Assembly: GCA_011799875.1 (NCBI GenBank)
Contig: CM022300.1
Location: forward strand, 234,310,807-234,374,806
Source: Thinopyrum elongatum
Lineage: Eukaryota; Streptophyta; Magnoliopsida; Poales; Poaceae
Direction: 5' to 3'
DNA: 64,000 bases
In this document: positions 22,633 through 34,850 of the stretch, one piece after another
Layout of the letters: each line of letters begins with the position of its first letter
How positions within the stretch are numbered: position 1 is the stretch's first letter
Position numbers and translations under genes: made by a program
The notes under the pieces: generated by a model
Seen by the model: only the letters and a program-made list of their open reading frames with translations
Databases searched by the model: none
Told to the model about the DNA's origin: nothing

Positions 22633-25528
22633 CTATTTGTCATTTAGGGTGGAACTTATGGTGAAAGATCCCCCCGTTCCATCCTCCCTGGCAGGCACCT
22701 TCTTGGTTTCCGGCGGGGCGGCCTTGGACTTCTTGTTCTTGCCGGTGGAACTCTCTGGTACATCCTCGACGGAAGCGCAGCACTCCGAGGAGGTGCGCTT
22801 GCTGGAGTTTGCGCCAAGGTTCCTGCCGGTCTTCTTCTCCCCCCCGGGAGTTCCAGCGGCAGGAGCAGATGCCTTGATGGCAGGTGCTGCAACTGCTTCC
22901 CGGTAAAGTTGGTCGGCACAGATGAGCGCTTCCTTCTTATCGGAATGGATAGTGATGACGCTCAATGGCCCGGGTATCTTCAAAACATTGTAGGCGTAGT
23001 GTGATGCCGCCATAAACTTAGCCAGCGTTGGCCGACCAAGGATCCCATTGTATGACATGGGGATCTTAGCGCCATCAAACACCACCTTTTCGGTCCTGAA
23101 GTTAAACTCGCTGCCAAATGTTACCGGCAGCGTGATCTTGCCCTTAGGCTGTGTTCTTCCCGGGTTGACCCCTTGAAACGTACCCGTTTCCTCGAGGTCT
23201 TCGTCGGGAATCTGAAGCTTTGTGAGCACATCTGGTGAGATTAAGTTTAGGCCGGCCCCGCCATCAACTAACATCTTCGTCACCTTGAGGTTGCGAATTG
23301 TTGGGGAAACCAACAATGGCAAGCACCCAACCGCAGTTGTGCGATCAGGGTGATCCTCGGCGTCAAAGATGATAGGCGCGCTGGACCACTTCAGAGGCCT
23401 ACATGCATCGGGGGATGGCTCTGCCGCATTAACCTCCCGCATCCACTGTTTAAGTTGGCGGTGGGAAGAATGCAGCGAGGCACCCCCATCAATGCACATA
23501 GCCTCCGTAGCCTTCTGGAATTCCTGCTCACTGGACTCGTCATCTTCCTCATCATCATCTCCTTCTTTATCTCGGCCCCGAGCAGGCCGATCCTTCTGTT
23601 GCTTGGCCTTGCCGCGGCGACCCCCTCGGCCACCGCGTTTCTTGCCGGACCCCTCAGCACCATCTTGGGCCTTCTCCTTGTCTCGCCTCTCGTATTCGGC
23701 CTTCTGCTTCTCGGCAAGCTGCTCAACTTGCCGGCAGTTCTGGAGATCGTGGCCCTTAGTGCGATGGATCTTGCAATACTGCTTGCCGGAGTTCTCCGAC
23801 TTGTCGGCAGCCGCCAAGGCCTGACAGGAAGGGCACCCGGCAAGATCCTTGCCGGGGTCACCAACCTTGGCCTTCTTGGCGGCGCCAGGGTTGTCGGATT
23901 CCTCGACAGCAAGCACGGCCTAGCCTCCGTGCTTCCTGTTCCGCCATCGGCCTTTCCTTGGCGGAGCCGCGACATCTTCTTCTTCTGAGTCGCCTGCCGC
24001 ACCAACAGCCTCACCGGGGAGTTTCCTCCCCTCCTCAGCTCGAGCGCACTTGTCGACCAAAGTGTAAAGCTCGGCGATACTCCTGACTTTGTTCGTTGCC
24101 AGCTCTTCCCGCATCCTCCGGTTACGCATGTTCTGATGGAACGTGCTAATGACAGCGGCAGGATGAACGTCAGGAATATATATATTGCACCCGGCTGAAT
24201 CTCTGCATAAACTTGCACAGGGACTCGCCCTCCTTCTGAGGGATGATGTGCAAATCACTTTCTTGGCCAGGAGCTTGGTGGCCTCCAACAAAGGCGCCAA
24301 CAAACTGATGGCACAGATCCGACCAGGAAGAAATAGAATCCTCCGGTAGATGCATCAACCACGACCTAACGTTGGGTTTGAGCACCAACGGGAAGTAGTT
24401 GGCAAGTATCTTGTCATCTCGGCCCCCGGCAGCTTGCACCGCAATGGTGTAGATGCTCAGGAACTCCGAGGGATGGGTCTTGCTGTCATATTTCTCTGGG
24501 ACCTCTGGCTTGAAGGTTCGGAGATTGGGCCACTGGACTTGCTGCAGCTCACGGGTAAACGTTGGAGGTCCTACCTCGTAAGGCAAGTCTCCTACGTTCC
24601 CTGGCGTGGGCTCGTCGACAACCGGCCCCGCGCACTTATCAGACTGATAGCGCGCTTTCCGTCACCGCTCGATGGTTGTTCGAGCGTCCTCCTTGCCTCG
24701 TTCCTAGAGAACCAGATGCTGATCATGGCGCATCCGTGGATCGGACGACGCCGTGGAAACTTCTTCATGGCGGTCGACTTGCTGAGTCGTCGGCCGCTAC
24801 TGACGCCACGGAGGAGAGTGCACTGTAGTTGCACCCCCTCCAGTTTTCTCTGCACCGGCTCGCGTCGGATCGATGGGCCTCCGCTGAGAGGGCCCTGCCT
24901 CTTGCGGTCCATCCTTGTTAGCGAAGCCGATAAGGCTCTGGATAGTAGCTCGCCACTCCTCCATCTTCTCCGGGGCGGGAGGAAAATCGAGGAGCAGCTG
25001 TGCACGTGCCAAGGCTTCCGCTGGCATAGGTGGCGGCGACAAGTGCGAGGTACGTGAGGTGCTCTGACTCCTAACCAAGTTAGAAGGAGCACCGCCACGG
25101 TCACGCGACCGTGCACCACCTTCGCCGGCAGCTTGGTGTGCATGCTGGTCCCGCGCATCTTGGGATCTATTCGCAGAAACCTTTTCGTGGGGACGCCCCG
25201 AACCACCAGCGCCATGATGTCGCTCATCTCGCACGACCTGCGTAGGTCGCGAGGCTTGCGCTGGCGTGGGAGCTCCAGCAGGCGCCCTTCAATCCCTAGA
25301 GTTAGTTGTGCCACCCGTAGGCAACACAGCACCATCTCTAGATCCAGCGGCGCGCAAGTTACCACTGCCACTGCGAACGATACCGCTCGCCTGGCATGGG
25401 TCACCAGAATGCCGCGGGGGTTCTAGTCCTCTTCCTTCTGCACCCACACCACCGCCTGTCTGCGAAGGCGCAGGCAAAGCAGATCCGGACGGTTGTGCTG
25501 TCGCAGCGTTCTTCTTCTTGGGCGGCAT
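22633..25528 (-). pseudogene. gag-pro: Gypsy-3 gag-protease
   Basis: The start MPPKKKNAA is at 25528. The Gag capsid-type block (YDSKTHPSEFLSIYTIAVQ) lies near 24500, the Cys/His knuckle (YCKIHRTKGHDLQNC) near 23750 and the protease motif DGGAGLNL near 23250. The frame is broken several times between 25290 and 23917 by stops and shifts. The last section (23916-22633) is open and ends in the TAG at 22633-22635, at the same place as in Gypsy-1 and Gypsy-2. Confidence 0.88.
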
Positions 25529-25593
25529 GACGATGAAGATGATGAAGGAACTAGGGCGTCTACCACCAGATCAGGTTCACGCAACCTTCAATC

Positions 25594-25611
25594 CCCCTAC
25601 CTGGCGCGCCA
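25594..25611 (-). other. Gypsy-3 primer-binding site
   Basis: Identical 18-mer to the Gypsy-1 and Gypsy-2 sites, four bases inside the 5' LTR. Confidence 0.75.
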
Positions 25612-25615
25612 AAGA

Positions 25616-26470
25616 TGTCGGGGTACGACACCTATGGGATCCCGAGAGACCCCTTTACGATTCGGCGGGGGGAGAAGTATACGCAAAGAGCAGAACTAGT
25701 GATCGACGCGGGAAGCTTTTACAAAGGTTCGGGCCGCTGATCAACGTAAAACCCTACTCCTGCTTTGTGTTCTTATTGATGTTCTTGAGCCCAGCCTTCA
25801 GGAGCGCTCGCGATGAACAGTAGGTTCAAAGAGTAGCTACGCATGCAGAATGGGCCAGAAATTCTCCTCCTCTGTAGCAGTTGCCTTGGGCCTCCTTTTA
25901 TATGCTCAAAGGGGTCTCCACAGTGGAAAAATGTACATACATTGAGGTGTAAAGTAGCTACAGGGTATCATACCTAACCCCTGACGGATTAGGACAAACG
26001 CATTTAATGCACCGTGAGGTGTCCGTTTAGGTGTCCTCACTTTCTCGGGGATGGAAAAAGGGGCCATCCCATCAGCACCGCTTAAGCTCTCCTCCACTGG
26101 TGCGTTGCCACGCATCCATGGAAGGAGCCAGAATGTCAGACTCGTTACTATGCCGAAGCCGTGGCACAGTGGCAGAATCTTGCCAGGCGCCCAGCCTTGC
26201 CGGGCGCCAGGGCTTGCCGGACGCCAAGCCTTGCCGGGCGCCGAGCCTTGCCGGGCTCCACGGCCATCCCGGCAAGGATCTTGCCGGGGAAGCTGGCCTT
26301 TGATTTCCAGCTTTGCTTATCTGCTGATCCCCAGATCTCTGACTTGACGATTTTCCTTGACGACTTGAGTCGACCTCGAGCTGATCCCGGCAAGCCTTGC
26401 CGCGAAGACGGCTACAACTGCCCGTGCACAAGTACGGGGTACTAGTGGCCCAATACTTAGTACACCGACA
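25616..26470 (-). repeat. Gypsy-3 5' LTR
   Basis: The LTR is 855 bp and bounded by TGTCGG and CCGACA. A TATAAAAGG box lies at 25894-25902 on the minus strand. A TTGCCGGGCGCC array is at about 26179-26290. It is followed by the second GATAA (26471-26475). Confidence 0.93.
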
Positions 26471-26475
26471 GATAA

Positions 26476-28770
26476 ACCTAAGTATAACCCTCAAGGCAAA
26501 CCTCCTTTACTTGATGACACTACCGATTTTGCTTTGTGGAGAGTTGCTATGCAGGATCATCTTCGATATGGAAATGATGAGATGTTGGAGATCCTGGAGT
26601 ATGGCTACCAAGCTGTTGACCCGAAGAATCTTACTCCAAGAGAGGTTTATGACAAGAATCTCAATGACACAGCAACCATGTGCATAAGGAGAGGTATGAC
26701 TGACAAGCAAAGGAGACCATACATACATATCACAAGTGCCAAGGAATTATGGGATAGCATTGTGAGGACCAAGACCGGTACCTCCACTCTCCGGCTTGCT
26801 CAATATGAAATTGCCAAGGGTCAATTGCAAAACTTTTGTATGGAGAAAGGTGAATCTCCCAAGCAACTACTTGAGCGTCTCAAGACTCTCACCGCCGACA
26901 TTGAGTCATGTGAATGTGACAAGACTCAAGATGGATTCAACTTGACTAAGCGATTTCTCGTTGATAAGTTGCTTCATGCTCTTGCCCCATATCATCATCA
27001 AATGGTGTGGGACATAAGACAACACCATGGATTCAAGGAAATGACTCCGGATGACATCATATCAACCTTCCAACTATTTGAAGAGTCAAAGGAAAATGCT
27101 ACAAAACATCTTGCCATGCATGGTACCTCAACATAAAAAATCAATCTTGCATTGAAGGCCAAGCATGTATATGAAGAAGAGCAAAGTGAAGAAGAGGAAG
27201 ATGATGAGGATGAAGATGGTGATGAGATTGACTCCGATGAGAGTCCTTCATATGAAGACGTTCCTCTCTTTGTCAAGAAGTTTAGCACGGGAAAATTCAA
27301 GGGAAGATTCCAGAAGAAGAAAGTGAGAAAATGCTACAACTGTGAAGAAACCAACCACTTCTCAAATGATTGCCCTTATGAGAAGAGAGAAGATAAACCA
27401 AGGTTTCCCAAGACCTTTCCCAAGAAGAAGTTGCCAAACCCTTTGAACACCAAGCTCAAGAAGAGAGATGAGAAAGCAATGGTTGCTCATGAAGAATCTG
27501 ATCCAGATGATGTTAGTGGTGTTGCCGGAGTAGCCCAAGATTCTCAAAACACTTTGAGACTAGTCAACAAGAGTGGTGATGTTGTCACCTACAACTATAT
27601 GAAAGACTACAAGGGCAACGCTCACAAGTGCCTAATGGCAAAAGCCATGGTAGAAGATGGAGAGGATAAAAACTCTACTGAAAAGGTCAAGGTAACCCCA
27701 CGGTCAAACCCTCCTCTTTTCACTCCTTCTACTCCTAGTGATGAGTATCTTATGCGGAGGATAATTGTGATGATAATGATATAGATGACCCCATGTTTGC
27801 TAAATTAAATAAGGTCATGTGCTCCCTCAAAGGAAAGAAGCTCACTATGTTTCGTATGCTTATGGAGATGGTGGGTAAGCACACCGTCACCATTAAGGAA
27901 CTCGAAACCCTCGTAACCGAGGAAAAGGAAAAATATGAAATCCTTGAGCGGAAAGTCAAATGTGAGGAAGCACGAAATGATGAACTATGCTTGAAAATTG
28001 GTGCAAACATTGATGTTCATGCTAAAGATCTTGCCTCCTTGAAAAAGGCTAAGGACTCTTGTGTAGAGTTGATGATTGATAAAAGTAAGCTTGTGAAGTC
28101 TCACGCATCTCTCTCTAAGGATTGTGAGCTTCTATCCGTGTCTCTCAAGACTAAGGAAGAGGAGCTCACCCTTCTTACAAAGAGTTTTGAGACGCTCAAG
28201 CTTACTTATCTTGAAACTCTTGCCAAGGCTTACTCTTCTCCTATTATCAATATTGATGCTTGTACTACTAACTCTAGTAGTGACCTAGCATCTATTCTTG
28301 AGGAGAATCACTTTCTCAAGGCTCAAATCGAGAAAGCTCTCATGACATGTGCTCAAGGACAAAAGAACCTTAATGAGGTATTGAGCCAACACAATGAGGT
28401 GTTTGCCAAAGAGGGGCTCGGGTTTGACCCAAGCACAAGCAAGAAGAAGACGTCTTCCTCTCAAAAGTGCACCACTCCTCTAAAAGAATCATTTGTACGA
28501 GAAGGGCACAAGGAGAAAGGTAAGGTTGTTAGTGGGAAGGCCACAAGGGGCATGCCCATTCTCAACAAGCCAAAAGAGTTCATGCCTCCATCTGATGTAC
28601 TTCGTAAAACTAAGGATGGAGAAGTTTCTGCAAAATTTGTTGGTCCTCGAAATGCATTCCGGTTCTATGCTATTTGGGTCCCTAAGACCCTTGTGACTAA
28701 TTTGAGATGTCCCATTGCAAAATGGGTACCTCTAACCAAGTCATAATTGTGTGTAGGTTGCTTTCTCCGG
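26476..28770 (+). pseudogene. gag: Copia-2 gag, main part and gag-pol linker
   Basis: The frame continues from 13156. It holds a copia Gag domain (DFALWRVAMQDHL, KELWDSI, LAQYEIAKGQL), an acidic stretch, and a CCHC knuckle (CYNCEETNHFSNDC) at about 27331. A long coiled-coil segment follows from about 27793 to 28400. A TAA at 27134-27136, a frameshift near 27755-27790, a TAA at 28744-28746 and another shift near 28770 break it. Long Gag proteins with C-terminal coiled coils are typical of the Sirevirus lineage. Confidence 0.88.
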
Positions 28771-31700
28771 TGGAGTAAAATGGGTGATCGACAGTGGATG
28801 TACAAATCATATGACCGGAGATGGCAAGTTGCTCTACGATTTCATGGAAGCTATTCAACCATTTATGAGCATTATGTTTGGTGGAGGTTCAAAAGGACAG
28901 GTACTCGGGTTGGGCAAGGTGGCTATCACAAATGACATGTCTCTAGCAAATGTCATGCTTGTTCAATCCCTTAAATATCATTTGCTTTCTGTTCGCCAAT
29001 TGTCTTCTGTTGGTTATGATACACTCTTTGGACTAACGGATGTGAAAGTCTTTAAGAGCGATACTCTCGAAGTGGCCTTTGTTGGAAAGTTGGATGGCAA
29101 CCTTTACACGGTTGATTTCTCGAAAGAGAGCACATTTCATGCAACTTGTCTAATGGCCAAGGCCGACAAGGGGTGGCTATGGCATCGCCGGCTAGCCCAT
29201 ATCGGCATGAGAAATCTTCAAGATCTCTTAAAGGGTAATCACATCCTTGGACTAACCAATGTCTCTTTTGAGAAAGATCGTGTGTGTAGTGCATGCATAG
29301 CCGGGAAGCAACATCAATCAAAGCACCCACCCAAGAATATCATGTCTACTTCAAGGCCTCTGGAGCTCCTTCAGGTGGATCTTTTTGGGCCACCTTCATG
29401 TGATAGTCTTGGTGGGAAAAAGTATGGTCTTGTCATTGTTGATGATTACTCAAGATATACATGGGTGTTTTTCTTCAAGTCCAAGGACGAGACGAAGATC
29501 ACCTTCATTGATTTTGCCAAGCAAGCACAATGCAAGTTTGACAAAGAAATCTTGGCAATAAGAAGTGATAATGGCTCTGAGTTCAAGAACTATACCTTGG
29601 AAGAATTTCTTAGTGATGAAGGGATTAAGCATCAATATTCAGCTCCATACACTCCTCAGCAAAATGGTGTAGCCGAAAGGAAGAACCATACACTTGTGGA
29701 GATGGCAAGGTCCATGTTGGATGAATACAAGTCGCCACATAGTTTTTGGGCCGAGGCTGTCAACACCGCATGCCATGCATCAAATCGGCTCTTCCTCCGC
29801 ACTATATTGGAAAAGACTCCATATGAGCTCCTAACTGGGAACAAGCCGAATGTCAAGTACTTTCGCGTATTTGGGTGCAAATGTTTCATCCTCAACAAAA
29901 CAGAACGGTTAGGAAAATTTCAATCCAAAACCATTGAGGGCATATTTGTTGGCTATAGATCAAACTCTCACGCCTATAGAGTCTACAACAAATCCAATGG
30001 ATGTGTTGTAGAAACTTGTGACGTGGTGTTTGATGAATTTAATGGCTCCCATGGGGGGCAAGTTGATCTAAGTGATGTAGGTGAAGAAGATTCTTCTCAA
30101 GATATCTTGACCATGGGTGTTGGTGCACTTCTTCCAATGGAACAAGAACCTTATGATGATGAAGAAGAAGATGGAAGCTTCACACATCTTCAAACTACTT
30201 CAACACCCATACCACCACAAGCTCCTATTGCTCAACCAATGCCCTTAGACCAAGTACAAGAAGATGATCAAGTCCCTCTTCATGATAATCATCAAGAACA
30301 AGATCATCATCAAGGGCAAGAACAATAAAGTGCAATCATTGACGATGAACCTCAACAAATGCAAGATGAAGAAGAAGATCTTCCACCACACCTTAATGAC
30401 CCATTAGTTGAGGACGTGGATGATGGACATGAAGTTGAACCTCACGAAACCCTAACCTCCATCATGCCTCGAGTGGCCGGTCGTGTTGATGTTGACAAAA
30501 TTCTCATCGGCATATCGGAAGGTAGAGTCACTCGTAAACATTTGACAAACTTTTGTGCTCACTTCTCATTTGTGTCTAGTGTTGAGCCTCTCAAGGTACA
30601 AGATGCATTGATGGACAACGATTGGCTCGTTGCTATGCAAGAAGAGTTGAACAGTTTTGAACGCAACCAAGTGTGGTCATTAGTCGAGAGGCCAACTACC
30701 GAGCACAATGTCATTGGAACAAAATGGATTTTCAAGAACAAGCAAGATGAGAATGGTGTAATCATCCATAACAAGGCAAGGTTAGTGGCACAAGGGTACT
30801 CACAAGTTGAAGGTTTGGACTTTGGTGAGACCTTTGCTCCCGTTGCCCGTCTTGAATCCATTCACATCTTACTTGCTTATGCTGCTTTCAATGGTTTTAC
30901 ATTACATCAAATGGATGTGAAGAGTGCTTTCCTTAACCGTCCTCTACAATAAGAAGTATATGTATCACAACCACCTGGGTTCGTTGATCCCGATCACAAA
31001 GACTATGTGTATAAACTTCATAAGGCTTTGTATGGCCTCAAACAAGCACCTCGTGCTTGGTATGATCATCTTAAGAAGTTTTTACTCGATGATGGTTTTG
31101 TGAGAGGGGTGATCGATCCCACTCTTTTTACTAAGAGGGACAAGGGTGATTTGATCTTATGCCAAATCTACGTAGATGATATCATTTTTTGGTTCTCCTA
31201 ACATTCATTTATGCAAGAAGTTTGCGGCCTCCATGACCAAGAATTTTGAAATGTCACTCAATGCGGACTTGAAGTTCTTTCTCGGATTCCAAATTCAACA
31301 ATTTCAAGAAGGAATTTTCTTGTCTCAAGCAAAATACCTCAAGGACAATCTAGAGAAGTTTGGCATGTCTGATGCTAGACCATGTAAGACACCTATGCCA
31401 ACCAAAATTGTACTCACTGAAGACACAACTGGTATCCCTTTTGACCCATCTATTTACTGCTCTATGATTGGTTCATTGCTCTATCTTTGTGCATCTAGAC
31501 TAGACATCATGTTTAGTGTATGCATGTGTGCTAGATTTCAAGCTTCCCCTAGGGAAAGTCATCATAAGGTGGTTAAGCATATTCTTAGATACCTTGTTCA
31601 CACCCCAAAGTTGGGACTATGGTACCCCAAGGATGCTAAGTTTGATCTTATTGGGTACACGGATGCGGATTGGGCCGGAGACAAAGTGGATCGTAAGTCC

Positions 31701-32123
31701 ACCTCCGGTGCATGTCAATTTCTTGGACGCTCTTTGGTAAGTTGGTCCTCGAAGAAACAAAATTGTGTTGCTCTTTCCACCGCCGAAGCTGAATACATTG
31801 CAACAGCCAGTTGTGCAACTCAATTACTATGGATGAGGCAAACTTTGAAGGATTACGGTATCACCTATAAACAAGTGCCTCTTCGATGTGATAATGAAAG
31901 TGCCATCAATATTGCTGAGAATCCCAAAGATCATACTCGCACCAAGCACATTGATATTAGGTATCATTTCTTGCGAGATCATGTGGAGAAGGGTGATATT
32001 GATATTGGTCATGTAGGTACGGATATGCAACTTGCAGACATTTTCACCAAACCATTGGATGAAGTAAGGTTCTGTCAACTTAGGCGTGAACTTGGTATCT
32101 TGGAGCTTGACAACATTATGTGA
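28771..32123 (+). pseudogene. pol: Copia-2 pol: protease, integrase, RT, RNase H
   Basis: In order: protease VIDSGCTNHM (about 28780), integrase zinc region (HRRLAHIGMRNL, CSACIAGK), integrase core (DYSRYTWVFF, RSDNGSEF, QQNGVAERKN), RT ([26 protein letters not shown]) and RNase H (YTDADWAGD, EAEYIA, CDNESA, ending DIFTKPLD). TAA codons at 30326-30328 and 30950-30952 and a one-base T insertion at about 31187-31192, just after YVDDI, disable it. The domain order defines Ty1/copia. Confidence 0.92.
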
Positions 32124-32555
32124 AATCTAGTACCCATGCATGCATTTTCATCATGTTTTGTCTTGATGTAGGCATATATTTAGGGGGTGGCACTCAACTC
32201 ATGAGTACTCTCACCCTATGTAATGCATAAAAAGAACAAACACTCTCAAAGCTATCATGTTATTCTAACTATGGTGCTTTCAATGATGGAGTAGTGATTA
32301 TGCACCCAAAGTTCAAATCTTTGCGATGTCATGTCACATATACTCACACATGGTGGCATCAGCCACCGCTCTTGCCATTAGAACACTGTCTGAGCGATGT
32401 GTGTTATTTTTTTGTTGTTGTTGGCATAGGTTACTTACTGCTTCATATTGTGTCTTTGCATCTTGCTACGTACTGAAATCATCATCTTCCTATCATTGTC
32501 ATTAGCACCAATAGTTGCACCTTATTCTTCTCAAAAAAAAAATTCCTATGTGCAT
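32124..32555. other. Copia-2 spacer between pol and the env-like gene
   Basis: AT-rich, no coding frame. TAGGGGGTGG at 32181-32190 resembles a polypurine tract but has no LTR beside it. Confidence 0.5.
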
Positions 32556-32778
32556 CCGGCTGTCCGGTATGTAACGGACGTCCGTAAAATCTTTTCTGTT
32601 GTCCTCACACCGGACGTCCGGTGAGTCCGGACTTCCGTTAATTTCAGCCCTGTCCTATCGCGTCGGACGTCCGTTTTTGCCGGTTATCCGCTACCTGGCG
32701 TATCTGGTTGGTCTTCTCAGGCCCCGGACGTCCGTTCTGCACCAGTCGTCCGGTCAATTTCTGGCCCGCATATATAAA
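32556..32778 (+). promoter_or_regulatory. LTR-like palindromic array and TATA box ahead of the env-like gene
   Basis: About eight variants of CGGACGTCCG (for example at 32574, 32611 and 32725) lie within 200 bp. They are followed by TATATAAA at 32771-32778 and then by the start region of the env-like frame. The same order, array then TATA, forms the core of the Copia-2 LTR (11625-12055). This suggests an internal promoter; there is no direct proof of transcription. Confidence 0.55.
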
Positions 32779-32985
32779 GCGGAGTGCGTTTAGAGCAGTT
32801 CCTATAACTAAAATCACCCGTTCCCCATCTCTTCTCCGCCGCCGCCGCTCACTCTCCTCGCTGTGGCGCGCGCCGGCCATGCTCCTCGCCATCTCAGCGC
32901 GGGCTGGGTCGTCCCGGTCGCCGTCGGGCCTCCGGCGCCGCCCCGTGGATCCCCTCCCCATCTTGTTCGTCCTCCCGAGGTCGAG

Positions 32986-34539
32986 ATGCCAAGGACCAAG
33001 CGCTCCGCACGCAAGCAGGTCTCTGGTGGGCCATCTCGTCCGTCTCGTCGTGGTGGCTCCGGTGATTCACAAGAGCGGGATCATCCTCGGAAGCGTGCCG
33101 CTCACCCTCACAGCTCGGCTAGCGACTCCTCATCGGAGAAATCCGACTATGAGGTTGAGCTGGAAGATTTGGAGCAGCCCGAGTATGTTGTTGTTCGCAC
33201 CACTGCACCCAAGTCGGGAACACGTCGGCTCACCTTCAAGCCTCCTCCTCCTCTCGTGCAAACTCAAGGTGATGCCTGTCGCCTATCTCTTGAACCTCCA
33301 CTTCGTCACGGCCGCAACATTAAAAGGTTCAATGAGGTTCCCATAGCTTCCTATCTTAAGCTTCGTCGTGATATTGACCAATTCTCTATTGATAGCGACT
33401 CCCAAGACGCTCGCTTTCGCACTAATGTCCAGGCAGACATTTTTACCACTATCATCATTCCTAAGGGTCTATCTTTGCATGTATGCATTGACTTAGAGCA
33501 TATTCGTGCTCATCCGTTGAAATATCCGGGGGCTATTGAGCTCATCGAGTCATCTAATCTTGCTGCTCCATTTGCATTTCAGCATGATTTTAACCAAGCT
33601 ACCATTCATCAATTCTATGCCACATGTTACTTTGGTCCAAATAACACTGTCACTTGGATGACCTCCGACACCGTGCTCACGGCATCTTATGCTCAATTTG
33701 TTGCTGCCCTTGGTTTTCCTAACACCGGGTTCAAAATCCATAAGGATGACCCAAACCATAGGCCTGAGGGCATTGAGGTCTGTGCGGATCTTCTCAAACC
33801 TCTCGGTGAAATGACTAATGAGGAGAAACATAAGGGTCTGAACCAAGTCTCCATTTGGCGCTCACCTTTCTACTTCATCTATCAGTGTATCGTTCGCACC
33901 ATTTATCCCAAGATGGGTGACAAGGGGTCTTGCAATAGCTACTGCATTGATCTCATGCATCGCCTCTTTGCGTATCCAAAGGGGAAGATCAATGTCCCTC
34001 ATTTTCTGTGGCATGAGATCCGTCTCGCTTGTTTTCAGCACAAGCGGGCCTTTCCTCATGCTCCCTTTCTTCAGGCATTCATCGAGAGTGTAGCTCCATT
34101 TCCCATTTCCCGCACTCACTTACATGAGCGGTGGGTCATTCCACCTCACATGGCGGATGACTGGGTCCCCAAGGACCCTTCTGCTCCTGTTCGTCGATCT
34201 GCTGCTAGTGTTCCTCCTCCTGCTCGTTCTACTACTTCTGGATCTGCATCCTTTGGACGCATAGCTCGCTTTCTTGGGAAACCTCACTCTGCCATGATGA
34301 AGGTGTTTACCTTTCATTGCTCCCAAAATCACGATGTTGTCACTCGCATGGTCACTTCCAAGAATGCTCTGAAGGCTCATCTGAGAGACTCCGGAGTTTA
34401 CGATGTGAGTGACGATGAACGTCTTCCTGATGAACCACCTTCTGACTTTGGTTTTCCCTCGGGTCCTGAGTGGGCTGATTTCCTTGACGAGGCTGGTGGT
34501 AGTGGTGCTCATGATGATGATGATGATGATGCTATTTGA
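32986..34539 (+). CDS. Copia-2 env-like protein
   Basis: An intact frame of 517 codons lies in the sense direction between pol and the 3' LTR, where Sireviruses carry their env-like gene. The frame is open further upstream, but the first in-frame ATG is at 32986 (MPRTKRSARK). The N terminus is basic and Ser-rich. The central part has GLSLHVCIDLEHIRAHPLKYPG and YCIDLMHRLFAYPKG. The C terminus ends in a run of Asp. I see no signal peptide and no clear membrane-spanning segment, so an envelope role is doubtful; the basic start would also suit a nuclear protein. It is the only undamaged frame of Copia-2, which is notable beside the broken gag and pol. Confidence 0.75.
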   Translation: MPRTKRSARKQVSGGPSRPSRRGGSGDSQERDHPRKRAAHPHSSASDSSSEKSDYEVELEDLEQPEYVVVRTTAPKSGTRRLTFKPPPPLVQTQGDACRLSLEPPLRHGRNIKRFNEVPIASYLKLRRDIDQFSIDSDSQDARFRTNVQADIFTTIIIPKGLSLHVCIDLEHIRAHPLKYPGAIELIESSNLAAPFAFQHDFNQATIHQFYATCYFGPNNTVTWMTSDTVLTASYAQFVAALGFPNTGFKIHKDDPNHRPEGIEVCADLLKPLGEMTNEEKHKGLNQVSIWRSPFYFIYQCIVRTIYPKMGDKGSCNSYCIDLMHRLFAYPKGKINVPHFLWHEIRLACFQHKRAFPHAPFLQAFIESVAPFPISRTHLHERWVIPPHMADDWVPKDPSAPVRRSAASVPPPARSTTSGSASFGRIARFLGKPHSAMMKVFTFHCSQNHDVVTRMVTSKNALKAHLRDSGVYDVSDDERLPDEPPSDFGFPSGPEWADFLDEAGGSGAHDDDDDDAI

Positions 34540-34574
34540 TGATGTTATGACCCCTTTTTTGGGTATTTGATGCC

Positions 34575-34850
34575 AAGGGGGAGTAGGCACTTATCTATGT
34601 AATGCTATGATAATTAGCTTGTATCAGAATTATGTACTATGCTATGAGTGATGAACCTTTAGGGAGCCTATGCTATGTGATGCTATTTGGTTGTGTTGGT
34701 ATCATATTGAGGGGGAGCTCTCTTCATGCTTATTTTATTTATGCACATGTTTAGGGGGAGCTCCACAACAAATCCTTTCGATATTCAAAGTTTTTTTTAC
34801 ATATTGAGAATTGCATGTATGTTGTCATCAACTACCAAAAAGGGGGAGAT
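34575..34850 (+). other. Cluster of polypurine tracts
   Basis: GGGGGAG tracts occur at 34575-34583, 34711-34717, 34753-34760 and 34841-34848. The last abuts the 3' LTR and would prime plus-strand DNA. Multiplied tracts are a reported Sirevirus trait. Confidence 0.7.

Larger units (their letters stand above)
13157..26470 (-). mobile_element. Gypsy-3: Ty3/gypsy retrotransposon with antisense gene
   Basis: LTRs 13157-14028 and 25616-26470 are flanked by a perfect GATAA duplication. Gag-protease and pol lie on the minus strand, and a separate gene lies on the plus strand between the 3' LTR and pol. RT and RNase H are clearly related to Gypsy-1/2, but the LTR differs, so it is a sister family. 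The LTRs differ at roughly 14 sites plus array copy number. The coding regions carry many stops and shifts, so the element is defective. Confidence 0.93.

Noticed and set aside
32863..32985. Longer env-like protein starting at 32863
   Set aside because: That position is GTG; the first in-frame ATG is at 32986 and the upstream residues look like translated leader.
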